Source of the DNA: Alistipes indistinctus YIT 12060
GTDB taxonomy: Bacteria; Bacteroidota; Bacteroidia; Bacteroidales; Rikenellaceae
Reading direction: 5' to 3'
Assembly: GCF_025144995.1 (NCBI RefSeq)
Contig: NZ_CP102250.1
Span: 2,542,001-2,606,000 of the forward strand
DNA: 64,000 nucleotides
The notes below the pieces were generated by a model. It was not told where the DNA came from. It worked only from the letters and a program-made list of their open reading frames with translations, and did no database searches. The stretch's first letter is position 1. Every line of letters begins with the position of its first letter. Shown here in pieces: positions 33,795 to 42,990 of this stretch. Made by a program: the position numbers and the translations under genes.

Positions 33795-35357
33795 TTACAA
33801 CGGAATATTTGAGTGCTTCTTGGCAGGGTTTGACAATTTTTTGGTCGAGAGCGACTGCAGCGCGCGGATGACGCGGAAGCGCGTGTTGCGCGGTTCGATC
33901 ACGTCGTCGATATAGCCGTACTGTGCAGCGACGTACGGATTTGCGAATTTATCGCGGTAGTCGGCTTCTTTTTCGGCGATGAACTCGGCTTTCTTCGAGT
34001 CGTCCTCGATGGCGGCGATCTCCTTTGACGAGAGCACCTCGATAGCGCCTTTGGGACCCATCACGGCGATTTCGCCGGTCGGCCACGCGTAGTTGATGTC
34101 GCCGCGCAGGTGCTTCGAGCTCATCACGCAGTAAGCGCCGCCGTAAGCCTTGCGCAGGATTACGGTCACCTTGGGCACGGTCGCTTCGCCGTAAGCGAAC
34201 AGCAGTTTCGCACCGTGGATGATGATGCCGCCGTATTCCTGGCCTGTGCCGGGCAGGAAGCCGGGAACGTCCACGAGGGTCACGATAGGAATGTTGAACG
34301 CATCGCAAAAGCGCACGAAACGGGCCGCTTTGCGCGAGGCGTTAATGTCGAGCACGCCGGCCATGTATTTGGGTTGGTTCGCGATGATGCCGACGCTCTG
34401 GCCGTTGAAACGGGCGAAACCGGTGACGATGTTCTGCGCGAACAATTTCTGGCATTCGAAGAAGTCACGGTTGTCGACGATCGCTCGGATGACTTCCAAT
34501 ACGTCGTACGGCTTATTCGGGTTGTCGGGGATGATCTCGTTGAGCGTATCCTCCAGTCGGTCGATCGCGTCGTTGCAGGCCATCATCGGGGCCTCTTCGA
34601 GGTTGTTCGACGGCAGGTAGCTCAGCAGCTTGCGCAGCGTCTTGATGCCGTCTTCCTCGTTATCGACGACGAAGTGGGCCACGCCGCTTTTGGCCGCGTG
34701 CACCGAAGCGCCGCCGAGTTGCTCCTGGTTGACCTCTTCGCCCGTCACGGTCTTTACGACTTTCGGTCCGGTCACGAACATGTAGCTGGTGCCCTGGTTC
34801 ATCATAATGAAGTCGGTCAGCGCGGGCGAATATACGGCGCCGCCGGCGCAGGGGCCGAAAATGGCCGAAATCTGCGGAATCACGCCCGAGGCGAGGATGT
34901 TGCGCTGGAAGATCTCGGTGTAGCCCGAAAGGCTGTTGACACCCTCCTGGATACGCGCTCCGCCCGAGTCGTTGATGCCGATCAGCGGCGCGCCGTTTTT
35001 CATTGCCATGTCCATGACCTTGCAGATTTTGGCTGCGAAGGTTTCGGAAAGCGAACCGCCGAAGACGGTGAAGTCCTGCGAGAAGACATATACCAGACGG
35101 CCGTCGATCGTGCCGTAACCGGTTACCACGCCGTCGCCGAAGTAGCTCTCCTTATCGATGCCGAAGTTCGTGCAGCGGTGTTTGACGAACATGTCGAACT
35201 CCTCGAACGAACCTTCGTCGAGAAGCATTTCGATACGCTCGCGGGCGGTCAGTTTGCCTTTTTTATGTTGTGAGTCGATTCTTTTCTGTCCCCCTCCCAT
35301 TTTCGCCTGTTCGCGGAAGGAGATCAGTTCGTTGATTTTATCCTGATTACTGCTCAT
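33795..35357 (-). CDS. mmdA: Methylmalonyl-CoA decarboxylase/carboxyltransferase alpha subunit
   Basis: A 520-aa carboxyltransferase of the PccB/MmdA family: it moves the carboxyl group of methylmalonyl-CoA onto biotin. The N-terminal half has [21 protein letters not shown], the [11 protein letters not shown] loop and [20 protein letters not shown] (oxyanion-hole region); the C-terminal half has [28 protein letters not shown] and [17 protein letters not shown]. The stop lies 2 nt before the gamma gene's start. Together with mce and oadB this defines the succinate-to-propionate branch. Confidence 0.95.
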   Translation of the reverse strand: MSSNQDKINELISFREQAKMGGGQKRIDSQHKKGKLTARERIEMLLDEGSFEEFDMFVKHRCTNFGIDKESYFGDGVVTGYGTIDGRLVYVFSQDFTVFGGSLSETFAAKICKVMDMAMKNGAPLIGINDSGGARIQEGVNSLSGYTEIFQRNILASGVIPQISAIFGPCAGGAVYSPALTDFIMMNQGTSYMFVTGPKVVKTVTGEEVNQEQLGGASVHAAKSGVAHFVVDNEEDGIKTLRKLLSYLPSNNLEEAPMMACNDAIDRLEDTLNEIIPDNPNKPYDVLEVIRAIVDNRDFFECQKLFAQNIVTGFARFNGQSVGIIANQPKYMAGVLDINASRKAARFVRFCDAFNIPIVTLVDVPGFLPGTGQEYGGIIIHGAKLLFAYGEATVPKVTVILRKAYGGAYCVMSSKHLRGDINYAWPTGEIAVMGPKGAIEVLSSKEIAAIEDDSKKAEFIAEKEADYRDKFANPYVAAQYGYIDDVIEPRNTRFRVIRALQSLSTKKLSNPAKKHSNIPL

Positions 35358-35389
35358 TGTGTTGATCGGAATATACGGTTAGTGGAGGA

Positions 35390-35818
35390 TTATTTGCCGC
35401 ACTTGCAGCCGCCGTTCTTGTCTTCGCAAAGTTCGACCAGTACGCTGCCTGTCGATTTGGGGTGCAGGAACGCGATGCTCAGCCCTTCGGCGCCGCCGCG
35501 GGGAGCTTTGTCGATCAGCTGGATGCCTTCGGCTTCGCATTCGGCCAGTGTGTTTTCAAGCCCTTCGACGGCAAACGCCACATGCTGGATCCCTTCGCCC
35601 TTCTTTTCGATGAATTTTGCGATCGGGCCGTCTTCGGCGGTCGATTCGAGCAGTTCGATCTTCGTCTGGCCGATTTTCAGAAATGCGGTGCGTACTTTCT
35701 GGGCAGGCACTTCTTCGATGTTGTAGCATTTGGTGCCGAGCAGTTTTTCCCAGAACGGAATGGCCGTGTCGAGGCTTTTGACTGCAATCCCCAGGTGTTC
35801 GATGTGTGATGGTTTCAT
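35390..35818 (-). CDS. mce: Methylmalonyl-CoA epimerase
   Basis: Converts (R)- to (S)-methylmalonyl-CoA, linking the mutase to the decarboxylase. The 142-aa glyoxalase/VOC-fold protein has the metal ligands in IEHLGIAV (His8), KIELLES, IQHVAFAV and VLVELCE. The last dozen residues (CEDKNGGCKCGK) hold three Cys and are not part of the usual fold. First gene of the operon; 32 nt separate it from mmdA. Confidence 0.95.
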   Translation of the reverse strand: MKPSHIEHLGIAVKSLDTAIPFWEKLLGTKCYNIEEVPAQKVRTAFLKIGQTKIELLESTAEDGPIAKFIEKKGEGIQHVAFAVEGLENTLAECEAEGIQLIDKAPRGGAEGLSIAFLHPKSTGSVLVELCEDKNGGCKCGK

Positions 35819-35944
35819 GATACAAACGTTTTAGTAGTTATTTTATGTGTGTTGTCGTCAATTTGTTGATAATGAGCATTTAAGCTATCTTTGCTCGCAT
35901 ATCTTACAAAATTAAAGGTAATTCCGGACTTTTCAGCGTAATTT

Positions 35945-37306
35945 TTAATTTTTTATATAAAAAAAGCACGCTTTCACACCATATACGCCCGGTTTGCAGA
36001 CAAAAAGGCTACCGCTGAGCGGATAATCCTGCCGGAGCCGGGAATCTGGGGTTCCGCCGGCCGTGGTGATGTACAGCGTGTCGAGGTTTTCACCGCCGAA
36101 CGCACAGGAGGCCGCATTGGGGCACGGGACGAAAATCCGGTGCAGCAATTCGCCTGAATGCGGGTTCCAGCAACCTACGCCGTAACCGCCCCAGAGCGCG
36201 ATCCAGAGGTTGCCGCACCTGTCGATGGTCATGCCGTCCGGAAAGCCCATCTCTTCGGGGATTTGCACCGCTATCCCTTCGTAAGCGATCGCCCCCGTGG
36301 AGTCGTCGTAGCGGTAGCGTGACACACGGCGGGTGGGCGTGTCGACGTAATACATCGTCCTGCGGTCGGCGCTCCAGACAATGCCGTTGGAAATCGTTAC
36401 GCTGCCCAGTTTGACGGACGGGATAAGGGGGGCTGAGGCACGCAGGATGCCGTTCGGTACTGCCGGTTCGGGGGGATTCTGTGTAGTTGTCCCCGAGGCA
36501 GGTTCTCTGGTCTGTCCGGTGGCGTACCGTGCTGTCGGTCCGGAAGTGTTTTGTCCGGCCGGGCCGGAGAGGTCCCGTGTGCCGGCCGGTATTCCGGTCG
36601 GGTCGAGGCAGTAGAGTGTTCCGGCTCCCGGTGTCCCGGCAAAAGCCATCGTGCCGAGCCAGAGCCGTCCCGCCGGGTCGCATTTGCCGTCGTTGGTGCG
36701 GACGCTGCCGTTCCGGTCGTCGATCCGGGCGAGCACTTTGCGGGTATCGCTGTTCAGGTCGATACGTTCGACACGGTTCTGCACAGCGACGATTACCGTA
36801 CTGTCCGTTTCGGGTACGACCGTAGAGACCATCCGGTCGAAGGTCCACCGGCGGGTTACCGAGGGGACGGTCATTACGGTCCGGAGCGTATCGGAGCCGG
36901 CCGGCTTTGTCCTGGACATCAACTCGCCTGTATCGCAGGAAACCTTGCCGAAGGCGGTCGGAACATATTCGTGCAGGGTTTTGCCTTCTATATCGACCCA
37001 CAGCAACGATCGTCGCCCGGGGTGCCAAATGGCACCTTCGCCCGTGCTGGCAGCGGCCCGGAACAGCAATTGCGCGGTGTCTGCCGGAACGGTGGTTGCC
37101 GGAGGGCCTGCGGGGGTGTGTACGCCGGGAGTCTCCCGGTACATGGCTTCGGGCGAAGTTTTGCCGGGCCGGACGGTTGTCTCCGGTGTTTTGGCGACGG
37201 CAAAGGAAGGCGTAAGTGTGAAAACGGTCCAGCTCAGCGTAATGGCGACTGCGGCCGGGGAGGGGATAGTGCGGCGCATCGGGTGGGACAGTTGCGGTGT
37301 AGTCAT
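35945..37306 (-). CDS. SMP-30/gluconolactonase-family secreted protein with disordered insertion
   Basis: A six-bladed beta-propeller of the SMP-30/gluconolaconase/LRE family, which hydrolyse sugar lactones using one divalent metal. Metal-ligand positions are present: Glu90 in STGEGAIWHP, Asn205 in RTNDGKCDPAGRLWLGTM, Asn307 in TISNGIVWS and the Asp of MGFPDGMTID. At 453 aa it is far longer than the usual 300: the N-terminus has a signal-like stretch (MRRTIPSPAAVAITLSWTVF, so the ATG at 37279 is a likelier start), then about 40 Pro/Thr-rich residues, and residues 238-284 are a Gly/Thr/Pro-rich insertion (SGPAGQNTSGPTARYATGQT). Probably periplasmic; substrate unknown. Confidence 0.8.
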   Translation of the reverse strand: MTTPQLSHPMRRTIPSPAAVAITLSWTVFTLTPSFAVAKTPETTVRPGKTSPEAMYRETPGVHTPAGPPATTVPADTAQLLFRAAASTGEGAIWHPGRRSLLWVDIEGKTLHEYVPTAFGKVSCDTGELMSRTKPAGSDTLRTVMTVPSVTRRWTFDRMVSTVVPETDSTVIVAVQNRVERIDLNSDTRKVLARIDDRNGSVRTNDGKCDPAGRLWLGTMAFAGTPGAGTLYCLDPTGIPAGTRDLSGPAGQNTSGPTARYATGQTREPASGTTTQNPPEPAVPNGILRASAPLIPSVKLGSVTISNGIVWSADRRTMYYVDTPTRRVSRYRYDDSTGAIAYEGIAVQIPEEMGFPDGMTIDRCGNLWIALWGGYGVGCWNPHSGELLHRIFVPCPNAASCAFGGENLDTLYITTAGGTPDSRLRQDYPLSGSLFVCKPGVYGVKACFFYIKN

Positions 37307-37622
37307 GGTTCGGATTTTAGGTTTTGGGAACCGGTACGGACAAATTTAACAAAATCGTGCGGAAAATCCGGCAGAGCGTCCGGCAGAACGCTTCTTAAAA
37401 CGTCCGGGAAACCGGTAAAAATGTCCGGTACGGTATTCGGCTGAAAGTGGTGAGGAACCCGGTGGAAACAACCGGAAACCGTGTTGCCGGCACCGTGCAC
37501 CGGCCCCGGATTTGCAACTTTTGGCCTGTCCGGGCGTTTTATTGGTAAAACATGGTTATATTTGTTTGTTCCGCGGCGTGCGGTGTCGTGCTGCGGGCTT
37601 CGCACGAAAACGGTTTTGCACG
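37307..37622. other. Intergenic stretch rich in CCGG repeats
   Basis: Between two divergent genes. About eleven CCGG tetramers occur between 37367 and 37535, including the adjacent 12-nt direct repeats TCCGGCAGAGCG (37367-37378) and TCCGGCAGAACG (37379-37390). A -7 box TATATTTG (37557-37564) for the + gene is at the end. No coding sequence is credible. Confidence 0.55.
37557..37564 (+). promoter_or_regulatory. -7 element of the thioredoxin-like gene
   Basis: TATATTTG fits TAnnTTTG and lies 58 nt before the start codon at 37623. No convincing -33 box. Confidence 0.4.
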
Positions 37623-38087
37623 ATGAAGAGATGTTTTTGGATGTTGCTGGTGGCTCTGTTCTGCCTGCCTGCGCTTCGGGCCCAAAATCTGGTGATCGGT
37701 GCGCGCGTGGCCGACCTGAAGGTGTCGGAGTATGTCGTCGGGCAGCAACCGGACGACAACCGGCCGGTATTGGTCGAATTTTTCTTTTCGGCCAGCGAGC
37801 CCAGCCGGAAACGTATTCCGGTACTCGATGATCTGGCCCGCCGTCAAGCGGGCAAAGTGAGCGTAGTGCTGCTCTCCCGTGAAGGGGCCGACAAAATAGT
37901 ACCGCTGTTCGAAGGAACGAATTATGCCTTTGCCGTGGCTTTGGACGACGAGGGCAAGACGTTCGATGCCTATGGCGTGAAGTTCGTCCCGTTCAGCGTT
38001 TTGCTCGATGCCAAAGGGCGTGTGTTGTGGTTCGGCAATTCGTCGCGGCTAACCTCGCAGGATTTGGACGGTTTATTGGCCAAATAG
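37623..38087 (+). CDS. Secreted thioredoxin-fold protein lacking the CXXC motif
   Basis: A 154-aa protein with a signal peptide (MKRCFWMLLVALFCLPALRA, cut before QNL) and a TlpA/AhpC-type thioredoxin fold: PVLVEFFFSASEPSRKRIPVLDDLARR, KVSVVLLS, FAVALDDEGKTFDAYGVKFVPFSVLLDAKGRVLWFGN. Where TlpA-type proteins have WCxxC after the first strand, this has SEPS, so no disulphide chemistry is expected; the cis-Pro loop (VKFVPFSVLLD) is kept. The start at 37623 is chosen because it begins the signal peptide. Function unknown, perhaps a chaperone-like or binding role in the periplasm. Confidence 0.75.
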   Translation: MKRCFWMLLVALFCLPALRAQNLVIGARVADLKVSEYVVGQQPDDNRPVLVEFFFSASEPSRKRIPVLDDLARRQAGKVSVVLLSREGADKIVPLFEGTNYAFAVALDDEGKTFDAYGVKFVPFSVLLDAKGRVLWFGNSSRLTSQDLDGLLAK

Positions 38088-38148
38088 AAGGCAGACCGTT
38101 CGGGAGACACGATTCCGTAACGGATTCTGAAAGATCGGGATTTTTGGA

Positions 38149-38180
38149 TTTGCAGGGGGTGAAGATAACCTTTATCTTTG
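38149..38180 (+). promoter_or_regulatory. Promoter of the second MATE gene
   Basis: TTTG (38149-38152), 20-nt spacer, TATCTTTG (38173-38180). Transcription would begin near 38187, about 120 nt before the start codon. Confidence 0.75.
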
Positions 38181-38186
38181 CCCCGA

Positions 38187-38308
38187 TTTAAAACAATGGA
38201 AGTTTTGTAATCCTCATCGGAGGGCCTGATAAAAGTGCCGGATAAGATGACTGGGTAAAACCAATCAGCTTGTCCGGTTTTTTATGGCCTTCGCGGAGAG
38301 GAGGAAAA
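38187..38308 (+). promoter_or_regulatory. Attenuator-like leader of the second MATE gene
   Basis: Downstream of the promoter come a small hairpin AAAAC-AATGGAA-GTTTT, a CCTC-atc-GGAGG type hairpin, and then a terminator: CCGGATAAG (38238-38246) with CTTGTCCGG (38269-38277), an inner helix, and TTTTTT (38278-38283). A Shine-Dalgarno-like GGAGAGGAGG precedes the ATG at 38309. A terminator between promoter and gene is the layout of a riboswitch or attenuator; the sequence matches no aptamer I know. Confidence 0.5.
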
Positions 38309-39682
38309 ATGAACATGCGTATGATGGAGAGAGATGCTATCGATTGGGGTACTGCGGATATTCGGATCCTGTTCAGAAAATTTTTCGTCCCGACATTGCT
38401 GGGAATGCTCAGCATGTCGGCAGTCACCGCCATTGACGGTATTTTCGTGGGACATGGCGTGGGAAGCGACGGGATAGCCGCAGTCAATATCTGTATTCCG
38501 TTGCTGATGATCTTTACAGGTATCGGACTGATGGCGGGCGTAGGGAGTTCGGTCGTCGCTTCGATACATCTGGCCCGGGGCAAGGTGAAGGCCGCGCGGC
38601 TGAATGTCACGCAGGCACTGCTGTTCGTAACGGTCGTGACGCTGGTTCCGTCGGTGTTCGTGATGAGCTTTCCCCGTCAAACGGCTTATCTGCTCGGAGC
38701 ATCCGAACATTTGCTGCCGATGGTTAGGGACTATTTGGTGTGGTTTGTTCCTTCGCTGACCTTTCAGATGTGGATAGCCGTTTCGCTGTTCGTGATCCGG
38801 TTGGATGGCGCCCCGAAGTTCGCGATGTGGTGCAGTATCGTATCCGCACTCATCAATGTCGTGTTGGACTGGCTGTTCATCTTTCCGCTGGGCTGGGGTG
38901 TGATGGGCGCCGCTTTCGCCACCTCGGTCAGTATCGTGACCGGCGGGGTGATGGCTCTTTCCTATCTGTTGTTTTTTGCCCGCCATCTGCGATTGCACCC
39001 GGTGAAACGGAGCAGGAAGAGCCTGAGGCTCTCGCTGCGCAATATCGGCTACCAATGCCGGATCGGTTCTTCGGCTCTGCTCGGCGAAGCGACGCTGGCG
39101 ACGTTGATGTTTGTCGGTAACCAGGTATTTATGCGTTACCTGGGGGACGACGGGGTTGGCGCGTTCGGGATCGGATGCTACTACATACCTTTCGTGTTTA
39201 TGGTCGGCAATGCCGTTGCACAATCGGCCCAGCCTATCATCAGCTACAATTTCGGGACGGGGAACCTGAACCGGGTGGCACGCACCGGGAAAGTCGCGCT
39301 CATAACCGCGATGGGCTGTGGCGTTACGGTGATGGCGGTATTTGCGGGAGCTCCTGACCTGCTGGTCGGTTTGTTTCTTGATCCGGATACTGTTGCAGCC
39401 CGTATCGCTATCGCGGGATTTCCTTATTTCGCTACGGGATTTGTCTTTTTTATCACGAACCTGGCCTGCATCGGGTATTATCAGAGTCTCGAACAGGTAA
39501 GGCCCGCTACGGTGTTCGCTTTGCTGCGCGGTTTCGTGCTGCTTATCCCGAGTTTTATCTTGTTGCCGGTATGGTTAGGCGTAGCCGGTATCTGGCTGGC
39601 GATGCCACTTTCCGAAATGTTTACGACGGTTGTGATTCTCGGCTTTTATTTCTCCCGGCGGATTAAATTAAAACGATTGTAA
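38309..39682 (+). CDS. MATE family exporter (second copy)
   Basis: A 457-aa, twelve-helix MATE transporter. The start at 38309 (MNMRMMERDAIDWG) has a GGAGAGGAGG sequence 4 nt ahead; the in-frame TTG at 38270 sits inside the leader terminator and is rejected. Helix 1 reads FFVPTLLGMLSMSAVTAIDGIFVGHGVG, typical of the DinF/MepA branch rather than NorM, and the second half begins near GSSALLGEATLATLMFVGNQVFM. It differs clearly from the MATE protein at 14509. The MepA-like branch exports cationic compounds, but the substrate is unknown; the leader suggests inducible expression. Confidence 0.9.
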   Translation: MNMRMMERDAIDWGTADIRILFRKFFVPTLLGMLSMSAVTAIDGIFVGHGVGSDGIAAVNICIPLLMIFTGIGLMAGVGSSVVASIHLARGKVKAARLNVTQALLFVTVVTLVPSVFVMSFPRQTAYLLGASEHLLPMVRDYLVWFVPSLTFQMWIAVSLFVIRLDGAPKFAMWCSIVSALINVVLDWLFIFPLGWGVMGAAFATSVSIVTGGVMALSYLLFFARHLRLHPVKRSRKSLRLSLRNIGYQCRIGSSALLGEATLATLMFVGNQVFMRYLGDDGVGAFGIGCYYIPFVFMVGNAVAQSAQPIISYNFGTGNLNRVARTGKVALITAMGCGVTVMAVFAGAPDLLVGLFLDPDTVAARIAIAGFPYFATGFVFFITNLACIGYYQSLEQVRPATVFALLRGFVLLIPSFILLPVWLGVAGIWLAMPLSEMFTTVVILGFYFSRRIKLKRL

Positions 39683-39835
39683 ATTACATGAAGGTTGTTG
39701 GACCGGAAATTATTAGTTGGGAAACCGGGATGGAACACAACCTTGGTTCGGAGTCGAAAGGAGGGTTTTGCATTTGGGAACGGGCATATTCATTCTCCGT
39801 GCAATGGAACTGAAATATACGGGCCTGAAATATAA

Positions 39836-39865
39836 AAAGGCTGCACTTTTCTTAGTGCAGCCTTT
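39836..39865. terminator. Bidirectional terminator between MATE gene and clpX
   Basis: AAAGGCTGCACT (39836-39847) and AGTGCAGCCTTT (39854-39865) are perfectly complementary over 12 bp with loop TTTCTT. Confidence 0.85.
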
Positions 39866-39894
39866 CGCATGAAAAGAAGTGGTGGTGGGACGGT

Positions 39895-41157
39895 CTATCC
39901 GACCGCTTTGAGTTTGCGGAACTTGTCCGTTTCGATTTTTCCTTTGGCATAGGCGAGCGTCACGCGGAAATTCTTGCGCGTACGCTGGCTCGGCAGTTCG
40001 AACATGCTGTCCATCATGATGCTTTCGCAGATCGAGCGCAATCCGCGCGCGCCGAGTTTGTACTCGGTCGCTTTATCGACGATATAATCCAGTACTGCGG
40101 GCTCGAAGGTGAGTTTGATACCGTCGAGCTTGAACAGTTCGACGTACTGTTTGATAATCGAGTTTTTCGGCTCGGTGAGGATACGCCGCAGTGCATCGCG
40201 GTCGAGCGGTTCGAGGTAGGTCAGCACCGGCATGCGGCCGATCAGTTCGGGAATCAGGCCGAACGACTTGAGGTCCTGCGGCAGGATGTACTGCATCAGG
40301 TTCTGCTTGTCGACCCGCTCCCGCTGCAATTGGCCGTAGCCGACCGCCTGCGTGTTGAGGCGTTGTGCGATCTTTTTTTCGATGCCGTCGAAAGCGCCGC
40401 CGCAAATAAAGAGTATATTGGCCGTGTTGACCTGGATGAATTTCTGGTCGGGGTGCTTGCGTCCCCCCTGGGGCGGTACGTTGACGACCGTTCCTTCGAG
40501 GATTTTGAGCAGCGCCTGCTGCACGCCCTCGCCCGACACGTCGCGCGTGATCGAAGGGTTGTCGCCTTTGCGGGCGATCTTGTCGATCTCGTCGATGAAG
40601 ACGATGCCCCTTTCCGCCAGCGCTACGTCGTAGTCGGCTACCTGGAGCAGCCGCGAAAGGATGCTTTCGACGTCTTCGCCGACATAACCGGCCTCGGTGA
40701 GCACAGTTGCATCGACGATCGTAAACGGTACGTTCAGCAGCTTCGCGATCGTGCGGGCCAACAGCGTTTTACCCGTACCGGTCTGTCCGACCATCACGAT
40801 GTTCGACTTGTCGATGTCGATATCACGGTCCGTACCCTGTGCGTGCATCAGCCGTTTGTAATGGTTGTAGACCGCCACCGACATATAGCGTTTCGCGGCG
40901 TCCTGCCCGATCACGTACTGGTCGAGGAATGCCTTGATTTCGGCCGGTTTGAGCAGTTCGTCCATCTCGATCTGCGGTGCGCTCTGTTCCTGTATCCGTT
41001 CGCTCTCGGCGAGCATGTCGTACCCGCGTTCGATGCACTGGTCGCAGATCTGCGCCCCGTTGCTGCCGGTAAACAATACCCCCACCTCGCTGCGCGGCTG
41101 TCCGCAGAACGAGCAGTGGTCTTCGTGGGGGCGGTTATGATTTTCGTCGTTTGCCAT
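39895..41157 (-). CDS. clpX: ATP-dependent Clp protease ATP-binding subunit ClpX
   Basis: AAA+ unfoldase that delivers substrates to ClpP. The 420-aa protein begins with the zinc-binding domain (Cys15, Cys18, Cys38, Cys41 in CSFCGQP ... ICDQC), followed by the AAA module: Walker [12 protein letters not shown], Walker [16 protein letters not shown], the pore-loop region and sensor 2 ([12 protein letters not shown]). The RKH-type loop region and IGF-like ClpP docking loop ([24 protein letters not shown]) are as expected. It follows clpP by 77 nt in the standard clpP-clpX order. Confidence 0.97.
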   Translation of the reverse strand: MANDENHNRPHEDHCSFCGQPRSEVGVLFTGSNGAQICDQCIERGYDMLAESERIQEQSAPQIEMDELLKPAEIKAFLDQYVIGQDAAKRYMSVAVYNHYKRLMHAQGTDRDIDIDKSNIVMVGQTGTGKTLLARTIAKLLNVPFTIVDATVLTEAGYVGEDVESILSRLLQVADYDVALAERGIVFIDEIDKIARKGDNPSITRDVSGEGVQQALLKILEGTVVNVPPQGGRKHPDQKFIQVNTANILFICGGAFDGIEKKIAQRLNTQAVGYGQLQRERVDKQNLMQYILPQDLKSFGLIPELIGRMPVLTYLEPLDRDALRRILTEPKNSIIKQYVELFKLDGIKLTFEPAVLDYIVDKATEYKLGARGLRSICESIMMDSMFELPSQRTRKNFRVTLAYAKGKIETDKFRKLKAVG

Positions 41158-41234
41158 GGTGTCTGTTTGGGTTTGCTGTCCGGCGCATCGCGGAGAATAA
41201 CGCCGGAAAAGCAGGGAAATGTGTTTGCTCGCTG

Positions 41235-41909
41235 TTATTTACCCCGTTTGACGAGCACTTCGTCGATCAGGCCGTACTCTTTCGCTTCGGGTGCTGTCAT
41301 CCAGTAGTCGCGGTCGGCATCTTTCTCGATCTTTTTGATGTCGACGCCGGAGTGTGAAGCGAGGATCTCATAAAGTTCCTGTTTCGTGCGCAGAATCTGC
41401 TTGGCCGTGATCTCGATGTCGGAAGCCTGCCCCTCGACGCCGCCCAACGGCTGGTGGATCATTACGCGCGAGTGGGGGAGGGCCGAGCGTTTGCCCGCGG
41501 TGCCTGCGGTCAGCAGTACGGCTCCCATGCTGGCGGCCAGCCCGGTGCAAATCGTCGCTACGTCGGAGCTGATCAGCTGCATCGTATCGTAGATGCCCAG
41601 ACCGGCGGTAACCGATCCGCCGGGGGAGTTGATATAGATCTGGATGTCTTTTTCCGGTTCGGTCGATTCGAGGAAGAGCATCTGTGCCTGGATGATGTTT
41701 GCCGCGTCGTCGTAAATGGGCACGCCCAGGAAGATGATGCGGTCCATCATCAGCCGTGAGAAAACGTCCATCGTCGCGACGTTCAACTGGCGCTCCTCGA
41801 TGATTGTCGGCGAGATGTACTCGTTGCTGATCGACCGGAAGTTGTGCAGTTTCAAACTGCTGATTCCGGCGTGCCGGAGCGCGTATTTCTCAAATTCATT
41901 CTTATTCAT
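41235..41909 (-). CDS. clpP: ATP-dependent Clp protease proteolytic subunit
   Basis: Serine peptidase forming the double-heptamer chamber used by ClpX and ClpC. The 224-aa chain has the catalytic Ser127 ([11 protein letters not shown]), His152 ([11 protein letters not shown]) and an Asp in the [18 protein letters not shown] segment. Residues 1-30 precede the processed start expected for ClpP. clpX follows directly and tig lies upstream, with an EEP-type gene inserted between; tig-clpP-clpX is a common bacterial order. Confidence 0.97.
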   Translation of the reverse strand: MNKNEFEKYALRHAGISSLKLHNFRSISNEYISPTIIEERQLNVATMDVFSRLMMDRIIFLGVPIYDDAANIIQAQMLFLESTEPEKDIQIYINSPGGSVTAGLGIYDTMQLISSDVATICTGLAASMGAVLLTAGTAGKRSALPHSRVMIHQPLGGVEGQASDIEITAKQILRTKQELYEILASHSGVDIKKIEKDADRDYWMTAPEAKEYGLIDEVLVKRGK

Positions 41910-42008
41910 GGTTCCTTTGTTTTAGGATGCCGTTAGTCTTTGGGTACGACAGTGCAAATCATGCTCCAAAGGGGCCGACTGCCCGGTCGGTCGTGTCCCG
42001 GAGCCAAA

Positions 42009-42794
42009 TTAACGCAGCAGCTCGACCTCTGAAACGATCGGACGATGGTCGGACAACGTTACCGGCAATATCTGCGAACGTTGCAGTTTCCAGGCCGAAG
42101 CGGGATAGCCCCACAGGTAATCGATCTGCATGCGCGGTGCATCGGCCGGATGAGTCGGGCCTGCCGGGCACAGTTTCGCCCAGGAACCGAACGTCCCGAT
42201 CTCCGGCGAGCCGGGCAGCGAGTTGAAATCCCCTCCCACGATGACCGGATAGCGCTCGGCGCTCAGTCGTTCGGCCACCGTGCGGCATTGCTGCATGCGG
42301 GTCTGCGGGGTGGTAAAATCAATGTGCGTGCAGGCGAAGACGATCGTATCTGCATCGCCGAGCTCCACTTCGGCCAGCAGCAATGCACGGGCCTCTTCAT
42401 TCCCGTCCGCTTTGGGAAGCATGGTCTTTTCCGTGCGGATACAGGGCCGTGAGCTCAGGATGCCAATGCCGTAAAAACCTCCGGTAAGCGGAATTGTCTT
42501 GCCGTAAAGCGGGAACATGCCGGTGAGCTGTCCCAGCTCGGTGATGAAATCCCTGCCGTGCTGGCGCGCGGAGACATACTCGCGGCGCGTTTTGCAGTCG
42601 ACCTCCTGCAGTGCGACGAAATCCGGGTTTTGTTCCCGGATCAGCGCTGCGATCTCCTCGAGCGATGCGCCGTTGCCGTACTGGATGTTGTAGGTCATCA
42701 CCCGCACGGCCGCCGGTTCGCGGCTTTGTGCCGGAGCCGCGCCTAACAGCATGCCCCACAGGAGCATTCCGGATATAAACCAACCGTTTCGCAT
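42009..42794 (-). CDS. Secreted endonuclease/exonuclease/phosphatase-family hydrolase
   Basis: A 261-aa EEP-fold hydrolase with a signal peptide (MRNGWFISGMLLWGMLLGAAPAQS). Motifs are RVMTYNIQYGNG, VALQEVDCKTRR (metal-binding Glu), YGIGILSSRP, IVGGDFNSLPGSPEIG (Asp and Asn) and the C-terminal LSDHRPIVSEV (Asp-His pair). Family members cleave nucleic acids, inositol phosphates or sphingomyelin; this one is probably periplasmic or secreted, and its target is unknown. It lies between tig and clpP on the same strand, an unusual insertion in that cluster. Confidence 0.88.
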   Translation of the reverse strand: MRNGWFISGMLLWGMLLGAAPAQSREPAAVRVMTYNIQYGNGASLEEIAALIREQNPDFVALQEVDCKTRREYVSARQHGRDFITELGQLTGMFPLYGKTIPLTGGFYGIGILSSRPCIRTEKTMLPKADGNEEARALLLAEVELGDADTIVFACTHIDFTTPQTRMQQCRTVAERLSAERYPVIVGGDFNSLPGSPEIGTFGSWAKLCPAGPTHPADAPRMQIDYLWGYPASAWKLQRSQILPVTLSDHRPIVSEVELLR

Positions 42795-42885
42795 GGTTCT
42801 GTCTTTTGAGTCTTTGCCCTTGCGGAATCCGCGACGGTGCGGAATGTAAGCAACACCGCCCGAACCCCGTTCGGGAGAATACTGA

Positions 42886-42914
42886 AGGGCCGCAGGAGGG
42901 TTTCCTGCGGCCCT
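42886..42914 (-). terminator. Hairpin after tig
   Basis: AGGGCCGCAGGA (42886-42897) and TCCTGCGGCCCT (42903-42914) form a perfect 12-bp stem with loop GGGTT, 77 nt after the tig stop. No T-run follows on the minus strand, so it may terminate weakly. Confidence 0.55.
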
Positions 42915-42990
42915 CGTTCGGTTGCCAAAGTTAGGCCTGCTGCGGTCGCGGCGTTTATACGGTTTCCGACCGGGCAGCGGCGAGAAACCC

